Positions 40,054-51,042 of a stretch of 64,000 bases of DNA are shown here, one piece after another. Below the pieces are notes generated by a model that was not told where the DNA came from, ran no database searches, and saw nothing but the letters and a program-made list of their open reading frames with translations. Origin of the DNA: Hypomesus transpacificus. Its lineage: Eukaryota; Chordata; Actinopteri; Osmeriformes; Osmeridae. Location: contig NC_061068.1 in assembly GCF_021917145.1 (NCBI RefSeq), positions 3,086,768 through 3,150,767 on the forward strand, read 5' to 3'. Numbering within the stretch: the first letter of the stretch is position 1; the number at the start of each line of letters is the position of its first letter. The translations under genes were made by a program, and so were the position numbers.

Positions 40054-42033
40054 CTGAAGGACAGGAAAGGAAGGATTGGACACCGGTCACCATGACAACA
40101 CAGTCAGCACATCATGACGGGTCAGGCCTGAAATGACATAGTTGGGGACTCAGTCCCAGACGCATGTCCTTGGAGGGTTGTAAGATGGAGGGGAGCAGCC
40201 AGACATGTATGGTGAATAAATAATCCTGTCCTAAAGGAGACATCTTGGCAGACTTCACAAACAGACCAGATCATATTTGATGACTGCATATTAAGTCTGA
40301 CACATGTAGTGCCGTTTAAACTAATGTTATGTGATATGTTCAACTGTTTATTAGCTGTTACCGAACAAAACTTTCTCAATATCTGGTCATATCCTTTAAC
40401 TTATTTCAGGATCAATGTTTATTTTAAATTGACATTTTGTTCATTTAGCAGACTCATCTAATGCAACGTATGAATACTGCATGTAGAATGTATGGCAGAG
40501 GATCATGCATTAGGGGTACATGGCTCTAACTGTTTGTCCAGTGGTCAGATTCAAGGAACAATGTGAATTGAGGGTTTAGGTTGGTTGAGGGGCAGTTCTG
40601 TGGGCGTATGTGAAGCCCTCTGACATTGCTTGTAAAAAGGGCTATACCAATAAAGTTGTATTATATTTGAATTGAAAGTGAGCTGTGGGTCCCAGTCTTA
40701 CCTGGTCCTCCTGGCATCATCCCATGAGGAGGGGGCCCCATCATAGGCATCATGGGGGGGCCTCCCATGGGGGGCGTGGGAAGCATGCCGGGGCGCGGAG
40801 GGCCCCCTGGGGGTCACAACACAGACAGGATTATTCAGATTTGACAGATTAGAGGTTATTAATCACTGAACAAAGATATTGAAGAAACAACTTGTTGGTC
40901 CTGAGTTTTGTTAGTAGATGAAACAGTGGATGTACAGCGGAGCTGAACAGAGAGCCTGTCTGGGGACTCATGGCAGTGGGGAACAAAGTGCCGTCCACTC
41001 CGGTCTAAGTATGTTTGACAGAATTTCTACATGTGAAGCAGCAAGCATCAGATCATCTCTGATCCACAGCTTGGCCATGCTGTCTTACCTGGGGGAGGGG
41101 CGCCAGGGAATGGGGTGCTGGGAATCTTGCCCTGCTGGAACGCAGCCGCTGTGGAGGAAGAACACTCATCAGACACACCAACAGCAGCACGGTGACTGCC
41201 CACGACCACATCACCAATCGCGGGGTCAATTTGGTAATCAGATAGTCACGGAGAACAAGGCTTTCGACGTGCCGACACCACGTTCGCTGTCTGCTTACTT
41301 GTTTTATCAATGAGGCTCTGCGCCTGTTCCTCCATCCACTTCTGGTAGTAGTCCTTCACATTCTCCTTGTGTTTTCTTCCACTGCAGTGGGTCTTTCTCA
41401 CAGACGGCTGTATGAGATCAAAGTACTAATAACTGCATCATCATGAAATGTATGTATTTAGTACAAAGTACTATTGACTGCATCCTCACGAAATGTATTT
41501 TACATCACAAAATCTTATGATTATTCTTCAGTCACTTACCGAGTCATGTGTGAGGTACGTATCGCAATAGTCACAGTAAAATCTGCGGGATTTAAAGAGA
41601 TTTGGTCATTGTAGCTAGCTAGCTAATTCGTCTAAACATCAAACAAAGCATTTTAGCCAATATCACTACATCCTCTAAGAAAGCGAGAAAGTATACGTTG
41701 ATATGATTAACAAAGTTACGTTTACTTTCTCAGAGTCAACGTGAATTTACATATTAAGTGATCAATTAATATAATAGTAACGTCAACTGTTGCAAAGATT
41801 ATCCACTGGCAACAGTGCCGGCGATGATAGCATAGCAAACGTTACTAGCTAGCACTAGCTATGTTGTAGCTAGCTAACGTCCAAAAGAGCTAGCTACTAA
41901 CACGTTTTTATGTTTATGTTTCATAGCAAGCGTGCTCAAACGATTGTTCATAAACATGTTTAAAATAATTGGACCCACGAGAAGTATGCTTTCAAGTTAA
42001 CTGTGTAATCGAAAAATAGACTTACTTCGGCAT
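39932..42033 (-). CDS. snrpc: U1 small nuclear ribonucleoprotein C, complete
   Basis: U1-C stabilises the pairing of U1 snRNP with 5' splice sites in the nucleus. Six coding exons: 42033-42026, 41582-41540, 41407-41299, 41148-41089, 40806-40702 and 40053-39932. Their lengths sum to 447 bases, 148 residues plus TAG; the human protein has 159. The N-terminal zinc finger is intact: [17 protein letters not shown] then [20 protein letters not shown], with C6, C9, H24 and H30. The rest is the Pro/Met/Gly-rich tail ([16 protein letters not shown], ending MMRPDR). All borders are GT-AG. ILRUN is divergent 744 bp away. Identification is very firm. Confidence 0.97.
40590..40680 (+). mobile_element. Retroposon 3' tail fragment
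   Basis: TCTGTGGGCGTATGTGAAGC...AAAAAGGGCTATACCAATAAAG followed by TTGTATTATATTTGAATTG, a very common ending of fish LINE/SINE copies. It lies in SNRPC intron 5. Related to 30180-30362. Confidence 0.5.
40702..40806 (-). CDS. snrpc: SNRPC exon 5: Pro/Met-rich tail
   Basis: [20 protein letters not shown] then [14 protein letters not shown]; donor CCAG|GTAAGA. Confidence 0.94.
41089..41148 (-). CDS. snrpc: SNRPC exon 4
   Basis: [19 protein letters not shown], acceptor CTCCACAG, donor CCAG|GTAAGA. Confidence 0.94.
41299..41407 (-). CDS. snrpc: SNRPC exon 3: zinc-finger histidines
   Basis: Encodes [20 protein letters not shown] then [17 protein letters not shown]24 and H30 complete the finger. 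Donor ACAA|GTAAGC. Confidence 0.95.
41540..41582 (-). CDS. snrpc: SNRPC exon 2: first zinc-finger cysteines
   Basis: Encodes [14 protein letters not shown] with C6 and C9; acceptor CCCGCAG, donor TCG|GTAAGT. Confidence 0.95.
42026..42033 (-). CDS. snrpc: SNRPC exon 1 (8 coding bases)
   Basis: ATGCCGAA|GTAAGT encodes MP and two bases of K; the tiny first coding exon is a conserved feature of this gene. Confidence 0.93.
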
Positions 42034-42777
42034 GTTGTTCAAGCAACGCTGCCCCTCTGCCGCCGTGATTTCGTCACTTCCTGCCTGGTGTTCGATATAA
42101 ATATTCGTAGACGCAAGGTTTGGTCTCACGGTTCCACCTGAAACAAATGCTATTATATACCTTGTCTTTAGTCAGTGGTTGACTAAATGATCACGAATAA
42201 GGGATTGAGTGCATGTTTTGTGTGAGAAGACAGAAATTGTATGGATTTGATTCAAATCATTTGAATTAATTTTGGGCAAAAGTACACTTCCAGCAATGTC
42301 ATTACGCTTTCAGAATCTGCCAGACCACCTAGAAAAGGTCAGGCAATAAATACATACATAACTTTATAAGAATAAAATAATAAACGTGATAAAGTGTACG
42401 TTTTTAAAATGTTTTTAATGTATTTTACCGTTCAATTTAGTTTGTCAGTAACCTCGACACAAATGGCCAGCATTATTGCATACTTTCTTTCTTTTTTCGA
42501 TAGTTTGATTTATTTAACGTAAAAAAATGTTTTTGGTACTTCATTCTTGGGAGTTTCCTACGATCTGGTTCATTAATTGATTAGCCAATGAAATGATGCA
42601 TTTGAATAGCAACAGATGACGTAGCCATGTTAGTGACGATGCATGACGTTCGATAGTAGCAACGTCAAACGCTGGTCCCTACCATGGTTGTTGTTGATAA
42701 ACTGGTTGTTATGACTGGACAAGGCCTTGGTGTAAATTAGGAGAGGAACCCCCGTCTCCGCCACGGGATACCTGCCA
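42034..42777. promoter_or_regulatory. Bidirectional promoter interval SNRPC / ILRUN
   Basis: 744 bases between the two divergent start codons. Near the ILRUN side are an inverted-CCAAT/CCAAT box (TTAGCCAATGAAA at about 42580) and a cluster of ATF/CREB half-sites between 42617 and 42668 (GATGACGTAG, GTGACGATG, ATGACGTTC, AACGTCAA). No TATA box in the core, as expected for housekeeping genes. Confidence 0.55.
42684..42740 (+). CDS. Upstream ORF before ILRUN (18 codons)
   Basis: ACCATGG context at 42681-42687, the best Kozak match in the region, opens MVVVDKLVVMTGQGLGVN and stops at TAG 42738-42740, 37 bases before the ILRUN start. It counts only if transcription starts upstream of it. Confidence 0.4.
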   Translation: MVVVDKLVVMTGQGLGVN

Positions 42778-42935
42778 ATGGAGGGCATGGACATAGATCT
42801 CGATCAAGAGCTCATGCAGAAGTTCAGCTGCATGGGCACCACTGACAAGGACGTCCTAATCTCTGAGTTCCAAAGACTGCTGGGCTTCCAACTCAACCCC
42901 GCAGGCTGCGCTTTCTTCCTCGACATGACCAACTG
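42778..42935 (+). CDS. ilrun: ILRUN exon 1
   Basis: [20 protein letters not shown] through FFLDMTNW; donor CTG|GTGAGC, phase 2. Confidence 0.95.
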
Positions 42936-45420
42936 GTGAGCTCGGGGATTTGGGGCCTAGCTAGATAGCGTATTAGCCTGCACAATGCTAAAGGAATGTG
43001 AAAATAGTTGGTTGAAAGAAGGCCAACGCTTCAGGCTTTTGAGTCGTTTTGAAAGGGTGTCTGGCATTATCAGCATTGATTGAAACGATTAGCACGAGCT
43101 ACCAACAATGGCATTAGAAACTACAACTAGCCAGCTAGCTACCTAGTACCACAGTTATATGAGCTAGGCTAGTTAGCTAGCCAGGTAGCTAACTAAATAA
43201 TAAACCACAAGGCTACGGTCTAACGTTAAGGTTTACTGCTGTTAAATTTGTTAAAACATCTGCTTTAAATCCATTCCTTTACGTAGATAATGTGGGCTAG
43301 TAGCTACTCGTTAGCTACTGCAGAGTCCTACAGCCTGAGAGGCTAGCTCGTATTTCTCAAGACAACTTTGCCAGCCAGAGTAGATAATGACGTAATGGGT
43401 CGTGAGTGTTGGTTAGCGTTTGAATAAAACGCTGACAGGATGAGATCTAACAGAAACTATTGCTGAACGACCTTCACCTAATCTATAATGGATTGACAAT
43501 GTCATTAAAAGTGAAAATAAAGAATATTTGGGCTTGATCTTGTTTTATTGTACATACGTTGTAGTGACAACGACACACTTATCCAAATGTAAGTTAAAAT
43601 GTCCTCCCCTTGTTTCTTGGAACAGGAACTTGCAAGCTGCTATAGGTGCGTATTATGACTTTGAGAGCCCGAGCATCAATACTCCGTCCATGTCCTTCGT
43701 GGAGGACGTGACGATCGGGGAGGGGGAGTCGGTCCCACCAGAGACACAGTTCACCAAGACCTGGAGGGTCCAGAATACAGGTGGGTCGGAGGATTCAGAG
43801 GGGACAGGATGAATACACAATATCACAGAGTGTTCTGGAAGGTTCCAACATGCCAGTAATAGTGGAAGTAGAGATGGTTATTTTGTGTATTAGGTTGTGT
43901 GCCTGACTGTGAATGACTGTAAATGTGTGTTTTATTTGAGAGATTTGGAAAGAGAGTTGTTCAGTAATGTGTGTGTGTGTTTCGAATTGACAGTGTATCT
44001 CTGTGTGGAATTGCCACATTACTAAATTGTGTGTGTGGAATTGCCACATTACTAAATGATGTGTGTGTGTGTGTTGCAGGAGCAGAGTCGTGGCCTCCTG
44101 GTGTGTGTCTGAAGTACATCGGTGGGGACCAGTTTGGTCATGTGAACATGGTGATGGTGCGCTCCCTGGACCCCCAGGAGATCTCTGATGTGAGCGTGCT
44201 GATGTGTAGCCCCGCCGCACCGGGAATGTACCAGGGCCAGTGGAGGATGTGCACCGCCACCGGACTCTTCTATGGAGGTAAGACACCACACCTCACCACT
44301 AACCTAACACTACACCTCACCACTAACCCAACACTACACCTCACCACTAACCCAACACTACACCTCACCACTAACCCCACACTACACCTCACCACTAACC
44401 CAACACTACACCTCACCACTAACCCAAGACTACACCTCACCACTAACCCAACACTACACCTCACCACTAACCCAACACTACACCTCACCACTAACCCAAG
44501 ACTACACCTCACCACTAACCCAACACTACACCTCACCACTAACCTAACACTACACCTCACCACTAGCCCAACACTACACCTCACCACTAACCTAACACTA
44601 CACCTCACCACTAACCCAACACTACACCTCACCACTAACACTACACTACACCTCACCACTAACCCAACACTACACCTCACCACTAACCCAACACCACACC
44701 TCACCACTAACCTAACACTACACCTCACCACTAACCCAACACTACACCTCACCACTAACACTACACTACACCTCACCACTAACCCAACACTACACCTCAC
44801 CACTAACCCAACACTACACCTCACCACTAACCTAACACTACACCTCACCACTAGCCCAACACTACACCTCACCACTAACCCAACACTACACCTCACCACT
44901 AGCCCAACACTACACCTCACCACTAACCTAACACTACACCTCACCACTAACACTACACTACACCTCACCACTAACACTACACTACACCTCACCACTAACC
45001 CAACACTACACCTCACCACTAACCCAACACTACACCTCACCACTAACACTACACTACACCTCACCACTAACACTACACTACACCTCACCACTAACCCAAC
45101 ACTACACCTCACCACTAACCCAACACTACACCTCACCACTAACCTAACACTACACCTCACCACTAGCCCAACACTACACCTCACCACTAACCTAACACTA
45201 CACCTCACCACCTTACCGCTAACCTAACACTACACCACTAACCCAACACTCAATACCACACTCTAGACCAACTCAGTTTGGCTTAGTGGATGGCCTGGTA
45301 TGGGTCTGGAGTGTGTTGATACAATTACCAGAATATAATGCTTAGCACCTTTTTCTGTCTTTATTTCTCTCTTTCTTATTCTTTCTCTCATTTTATCTTA
45401 ATTTTTATATATTTTCCCTC

Positions 45421-45514
<94 letters not shown>

Positions 45515-47075
45515 CCTCCCTCTGTCCTCAGATGTCATCTGGGTGATTCTGAGTGTGGAGGTGGGGGGTCTCCTGGGTGTAACCCAGCAGCTGTCGTCCT
45601 TCCAGACGGAATTCAACACGCAGCCTCACCGCAACCCCGAGGGGGGAGACTTCAACCCCTTCGCCTCCCCGCAGAGGAACAAGCATGACACCGACCGCGA
45701 CCTCCTCAAAGACCCAGGAGGATCATGGGAAGGCTCGCCAGATGGCCAGGACGTGAACGGCCTGTCACACAATGCCGTCAACAGAGCGGCCAGCCTATCA
45801 GTTGTGGCTTACAGTCAGGTAGCATGCTCACGCCTCTCCTGACCGCCTTGAGCTTCCTGTTTCCTGTTTCGGAGTTTGGCCTGTGGACGTGTCCAGGTTT
45901 TTTTTTGATGATGTCAGCTGCTCATGCGGTCAGACCAGGGAGGATTCAAATCCAAAAAGAATTTCAAGCCAATTTGCATCCACAGATTTTCCCCATATTG
46001 TACAGTCTCTGTGTCGTTGTGAAAGAGATTGCCCACCAGTGTCCAGGCCTTTCCACTGCTGCCTGGCTGTGAACCTGTGGAGAGTTACAATAGTCATGCC
46101 CTGAACCCTCACCTGCCAGATCCCTCTGCAGCCAGCCAGCGATATGGAACAGTGAACCCAGGGAGGTGGTTGGGATGATTTGATAGGTCAGGTCAGCCCA
46201 CACCTTTCTTTTAGTATACCAAAGGTGACGCGTCATCATGGTTCAAAAGTCAGCTGGTGTATTCGTAGTCTGACACAACTGTACTGTTGTAACATTGTGA
46301 TTGTTAGCTGTTGTTGTTGAGTCCTTCTGGGTGTTCAGAACATCTAGAATCCCTCTGGTCCAGGACACAAATAGGCTGCTGTTCTGGATGAATACACAGC
46401 GGACAGATAACTAACTATACCTCAATGTATCCTTCCCCCTCTAGTCTATATATTGGCCCTTACATTGAAAGGACCTTTGAGTACTAGTTTGTCAGGACAG
46501 AACACAAACATAGTAATATTTTTAGTCATTTAGCAGACGCTCTTATCCAGAGCGACTTACAGTAAGTACAGGGACATTCCCCCCCGAGGCAAGTAGGGTG
46601 AAGTGCCTTGCCCAAGGACACAACGTCATTTGGCACAGCGGGGAATCGATCCGGCAACCTTCTGATTACTAGCCCGACTCCCTCACTGCTCAGCCATCTG
46701 ACTCCCGTAATATGCAAACGCACCTGTCAGTAAGGACTGTCATAGCTGTGCTCATGTCCCACTACTACGTTTTAGAGTGGAGTGTACAGTGAGTGCAGAT
46801 CAAGAGGTCACAGGTTCGAACCTCCGATGTTTGTTGCTTTGGATCAAAGCTCAATTAACATTACATTATTGTTATTATTAATATTATTACTGTCACTTGT
46901 GGGTTCAGATTCAGTGTTGCTGTAACTACTGGGGATGGTGATCTAGGGTTAGGGTGATCTAGGCTGAATCAGATCCAGTGTGTTAACCCTTACAGAGTGT
47001 GTGTTAACCCTTACCTTCTCCTCCTCCAGGGGATCCACGGGCCATACCCTTTTGGACAGAGCTAGAGACACGCTG
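42778..47075 (+). CDS. ilrun: ILRUN (C6orf106), complete
   Basis: Inflammation and lipid regulator with UBA-like and NBR1-like domains; in mammals it dampens IRF3/NF-kB transcription by acting on p300/CBP. Five coding exons: 42778-42935, 43626-43780, 44080-44277, 45532-45818 and 47040-47075; 277 residues, against 298 in human. The start [20 protein letters not shown] and UBA-like [20 protein letters not shown] are in exon 1, extending into exon 2. The NBR1-like FW domain ([20 protein letters not shown] ... [20 protein letters not shown]) spans exons 2-4, followed by a low-complexity tail and the conserved end [11 protein letters not shown]. All phases agree. Intron 3 and the 3' side carry large tandem arrays. 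Confidence 0.97.
43626..43780 (+). CDS. ilrun: ILRUN exon 2
   Basis: [20 protein letters not shown] then [20 protein letters not shown] and KTWRVQNT; donor ACAG|GTGGGT, phase 1. Confidence 0.95.
44080..44277 (+). CDS. ilrun: ILRUN exon 3: FW domain core
   Basis: [20 protein letters not shown] through [17 protein letters not shown]; donor GGAG|GTAAGA, immediately followed by the 24-bp array. Confidence 0.96.
44280..45230 (+). repeat. 24-bp minisatellite x about 39 in ILRUN intron 3
   Basis: Units ACCCAACACTACACCTCACC + ACTA, starting a few bases after the donor at 44278. Variants are AACCT, AGCCC and AACAC. With 24 divisible by 3, the exon 3 frame reads through the array as an LHLTTNPT repeat for about 310 codons. 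Confidence 0.95.
45424..45512 (+). repeat. (CT)n microsatellite before ILRUN exon 4
   Basis: About 43 CT units forming an overlong polypyrimidine tract, about 20 bases from the acceptor. Confidence 0.95.
45532..45818 (+). CDS. ilrun: ILRUN exon 4
   Basis: [44 protein letters not shown] and [11 protein letters not shown]. Acceptor GTCCTCAG after a (CT)n tract; donor CAG|GTAGCA. Confidence 0.95.
46521..46707 (-). mobile_element. V-SINE-like retroposon, near full length
   Basis: On the - strand: tRNA-like head GATGGCTGAGCAGTGAGGG, B-box region GGTTGCCGGATCGATTCCC, conserved centre TCCTTGGGCAAGGCACTTCA and TAAGTCGCTCTGGATAAGAG, and a tail near GTCTGCTAAATGACTAAAAA. Lies in ILRUN intron 4. Confidence 0.8.
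47040..47075 (+). CDS. ilrun: ILRUN exon 5 and stop
   Basis: [11 protein letters not shown] then TAG at 47073-47075; acceptor CTCCTCCAG. Confidence 0.95.
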
Positions 47076-47350
47076 CTGGTCTGTCCTGGGGAGACACGCT
47101 GCTGGTCTGTCCTGGGGAGACACGCTGCTGGTCTGTCCTGGGGAGACACGCTGCTGGTCTGTCCTGGGGAGACACGCTGCTGGTCTGTCCTGGGGAGACA
47201 CGCTGCTGGTCTGTCCTGGGGAGACACGCTGCTGGTCTGTCCTGGGGAGACACGCTGCTGGTCTGTCCTGGGGAGACACGCTGCTGGTCTGTCCTGGGGA
47301 GACACGCTGCTGGTCTGTCCTGGGGAGACACGCTGCTGGTCTGTCCTGGA
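47076..47350 (+). repeat. 26-bp minisatellite x about 10 directly after the ILRUN stop
   Basis: GAGACACGCTGCTGGTCTGT + CCTGGG. The first unit begins at the base after TAG (47076), so the array sits at the very start of the 3'UTR. Units are almost identical. Confidence 0.95.
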
Positions 47351-47399
47351 GCTCCTGGAAAGCAGGGGGTTGGAGACCAGAGGAAAACTTCTTTCATAT

Positions 47400-47740
47400 G
47401 GACTCTTGATAAGCCTCTCCCTGGCCCTGCCTCCAGCCCTGCCTCCAACCCTGCCTCCAACCCCTGCCTCCAGCCCTTACTCCCTCCCCAACCCCCAATT
47501 CACTGCCCCTTTCCCAGCCTCCGGTTCCAGCCCCTAGCACCAACTGTAGCCCCAAACCCAGCCCCACCCCTATCCCCATCCTCGGCCCAGCCCCCATCTC
47601 TGCCCACACCCCTATTCCCAGCCCCAGCCCCCATCTCTGCCCCAGCCCCACCCCTATCCCCAGCCCTACCCCTATCCCCACCCCTATCCCCAGCCCTATC
47701 CCCATCTCTGCCCCACCCCCAGCCCTCAGCTTGTCCCACA
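47400..47740 (+). repeat. CCCCAGCCC/CCTATCCCCA low-complexity C-rich region
   Basis: CTGCCTCCAGCCCTGCCTCC and ATCCCCACCCCTATCCCCAG units; degenerate repeat, likely within the ILRUN 3'UTR. Confidence 0.85.
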
Positions 47741-49290
47741 AACAGGAACCCCAGCGAGGGCCTGGGATGTCAGCGTTGGCTGTGGGACCAGGACCCCAGA
47801 GCGTGTGGATCCACATGTCTGAATGCTGCGGACAGATCGCTCTACACCCTAAAGACAGGCTATAAACACAACTTGATCAGTTCTCTGTGAGCCGTCTGCA
47901 CCTCGTGAAGCAGGTACGCGAACGAGGCCCAGGGCTCGTGGGAGGGGACACACGGGAACATGGGAATGACACAAAGACAAGAAGCCATCATTATCTAGTT
48001 TGCCTGGTGAGTGGGTGTAGATTCAGGATCTGTGTGTGCACGCCAGTGCGAGTCTGTATGTGGGCATGTGTGCTGGATTTTCTTTTGGATTTTACTGAAC
48101 ATTAAACAGTGTATACTGTCTGGGTATGGATGTTGCGGCGACTGAATTGATCAAACCGAATATTCTTTATTTTTTCTCTCAACTTCAACATTTGTTTATG
48201 ACTATTTCAGTAGTGCTTGATGAGTCACAACAAGGATTCACGCCTCGTAGGCAAGATAACATTCTGTCTTGTTTTGTCTCTGAGGTCTGTAGGCTTGTGC
48301 TGTCCAGTCTTGGCTATGCCACCAATGCAAGGTCGTCCCCAAATCAAGTAACATTGTCCTTTGAAGACACCAGATGGCGCTATAGGTCCAACTCAATCAC
48401 ACTTCCACCAAACAGCCCCGGGGGCTAACACTATATCATGCTTATTTGAAATATTTTTGAATCAATATTCTAGATGTAATATTTTGGCTCATGAAATAAT
48501 AATGTATGAAGTGTTTGTCCCGGGGGGGGGACAGACAGGCGGCTGTGTGTCTGTGTCGACCCTGCAGCTACACCTGCTGCATCGCTGCTGCTGCTGAATC
48601 ACTACTGCTGCATCACTACTGCTGCTGCATTGATGTGTGCGGAGAAGGTAGTCTAAATATTCTGTCCGTCTTCAACACACACACCCCTGAAACAGCTGCT
48701 CTGCCAGCTTGTCTGACTTCTCAGTTGATCATGTGACATGTGACCTGGGGCTGAATGATGCTGGCGTGGTTTCTGGATGCTTGCTGTGATGCCTTGGGAT
48801 CAGTGCAGCTTCGAGTGAGGTTTGACTGGGCACATGACAAGTGATGAAGTGCTGATATTTCTGCCTGCTGTGGAATGTCCACATGTAGGATGGAGGATGC
48901 AGCCATGCGGCGGGCGTGTTTAGTTCATTATTGTTCACAAAGTACAAGGGATCAGCAACACTGACAGGTAACAGCGTGTCTGGTTGCTGAGGCCACATTT
49001 AGACCTTCTCTTCCAACCAATCACAATGGTCCAACTTCAACAGCTGATTCATTGTCACTACAGGCCAGAGGAAACCAGGAAGTAAATGTGTGGGTTTCAA
49101 AAGGTGAGTTTGACATCATAAAGTGCCGGCGTCGTCTGCAGCCGCCTGCAGCCCGACTGACTCGAAGCAGCCAATGGCATTCTCAGCTTTAAGTCAGCCG
49201 CCTGCAGTCTGCTGTCGGCGCTGCCGGCGCTGCATGAAGTCGAACTCACCTATTGGTTTCCTCAGGGAATGCTTTTCCCAGAAGTCTGAG
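47741..49290. other. Unique sequence after ILRUN
   Basis: Probably 3'UTR or intergenic. It contains a GCTGCTGCT cluster at 48570-48635 and a C-rich, CpG-bearing block at 49125-49240. No convincing gene seen on either strand. Confidence 0.4.
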
Positions 49291-49294
49291 TGGT

Positions 49295-50560
49295 CTGTAA
49301 GCAGCATAGGGTCCCCTCAGTGTCTGTTTCCTCCCAGTCACTATGGTCTGTGTAAGCAGCATAGGGTCCCCCCAGTGTCTGTTTCCTCCCAGTCACTATG
49401 GTCTGTGTAAGCAGCATAGGGTCCCCTCAGTGTCTGTTTCCTCCCAGTCACTATGGTCTGTGTAAGCAGCATAGGGTCCTCCCAGTGTCTGTTACCTCCC
49501 AGTGGTCTGTGTAAGCAGCATAGGGTCCCCTCAGTGTCTGTTTCCTCCCAGTCACTATGGTCTGTGTAAGCAGCATAGGGTCCCCTCAGTGTCTGTTTCC
49601 TCCCAGTCACTATGGTCTGTGTAAGCAGCATAGGGTCCCCCCAGTGTCTGTTTCCTCCCAGTCACTATGGTCTGTGTAAGCAGCATAGGGTCCCCTCAGT
49701 GTCTGTTTCCTCCCAGTCACTATGGTCTGTGTAAGCAGCATAGGGTCCCCTCAGTGTCTGTTTCCTCCCAGTCACTATGGTCTGTGTAAGCAGCATAGGG
49801 TCCCCTCAGTGTCTGTTTCCTCCCAGTCACTATGGTCTGTGTAAGCAGCATAGGGTCCCCTCAGTGTCTGTTTCCTCCCAGTCACTATGGTCTGTGTAAG
49901 CAGCATAGGGTCCCCTCAGTGTCTGTTTCCTCCCAGTCACTATGGTCTGTGTAAGCAGCATAGGGTCCCCCCAGTGTCTGTTTCCTCCCAGTGGTCTGTG
50001 TAAGCAGCATAGGGTCCCCTCAGTGTCTGTTTCCTCCCAGTCACTATGGTCTGTGTAAGCAGCATAGGGTCCCCCCAGTGTCTGTTTCCTCCCAGTGGTC
50101 TGTGTAAGCAGCATAGGGTCCCCTCAGTGTCTGTTTCCTCCCAGTCACTATGGTCTGTGTAAGCAGCATAGGGTCCCCTCAGTGTCTGTTTCCTCCCAGT
50201 CACTATGGTCTGTGTAAGCAGCATAGGGTCCCCTCAGTGTCTGTTTCCTCCCAGTCACTATGGTCTGTGTAAGCAGCATAGGGTCCCCCCAGTGTCTGTT
50301 TCCTCCCAGTGGTCTGTGTAAGCAGCATAGGGTCCCCTCAGTGTCTGTTTCCTCCCAGTCACTATGGTCTGTGTAAGCAGCATAGGGTCCCCCCAGTGTC
50401 TGTTTCCTCCCAGTGGTCTGTGTAAGCAGCATAGGGTCCCCTCAGTGTCTGTTTCCTCCCAGTCACTATGGTCTGTGTAAGCAGCATAGGGTCCCCTCAG
50501 TGTCTGTTTCCTCCCAGTCACTATGGTCTGTGTAAGCAGCATAGGGTCCTCCCAGTGTCT
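49295..50560 (+). repeat. 47/55-bp minisatellite x about 23
   Basis: Units GTGTCTGTTTCCTCCCAGTC + ACTATGGTCTGTGTAAGCAG + CATAGGGTCCCCTCA; the short form lacks an 8-base block before GGTCTG. TTTCCTCCCAG gives one acceptor-like site per unit. Confidence 0.95.
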
Positions 50561-50644
50561 GTTTCTACGACTGCCGGCCCACATAGGTCACACTGGCCTG
50601 TCTTCTCTGATCACTTTCACTTCACATCAACGGATCACTGTCAG

Positions 50645-50646
<2 letters not shown>

Positions 50647-50724
<78 letters not shown>
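50647..50724 (+). repeat. (GT)n microsatellite
   Basis: About 38 uninterrupted GT units. Confidence 0.97.
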
Positions 50725-50726
<2 letters not shown>

Positions 50727-50957
50727 GGCGGTGTGTAAAAGACCAGATATTATATAATTTTGCTGTACTTTTTTTTTTGTTTTATTTCTTTTTTTGTTTT
50801 CTTTCAATTAGTGTCGATGGATAGATTTGGTCTGGATGGCCTGGTAATGGATGGGGTGAGAGTTTGCGTTAACAGTCCTAAGATAGCACATTTATCAAAA
50901 GAGAACACAACAACAAAATTAAGCCTTTTTCCTGTATGTATAAAAAAAACATTTGTA

Positions 50958-50965
50958 TGAATAAA
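50958..50965 (+). promoter_or_regulatory. AATAAA, possible distal ILRUN polyadenylation signal
   Basis: GAATAAATT about 3.9 kb after the ILRUN stop. If used, the ILRUN 3'UTR would include both arrays above. Confidence 0.3.
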
Positions 50966-51042
50966 TTAACACTGAAACAAGGAATCCAGAAGTGTGTGTT
51001 TTGTGGGGAGATAAGGGTGGGGTGTGTCTGGTAGGGGGGTGG

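Noticed and set aside
48126..48428. 100-codon open frame on + after ILRUN
   Set aside because: No similarity recognised, no exon signals, AT-rich; probably chance within 3' or intergenic DNA.
49295..50560. CRISPR-like regular repeats (also 10331-11043 and 21490-22857)
   Set aside because: There are no unique spacers between units, no cas genes, and the context is a vertebrate gene region; these are minisatellites.
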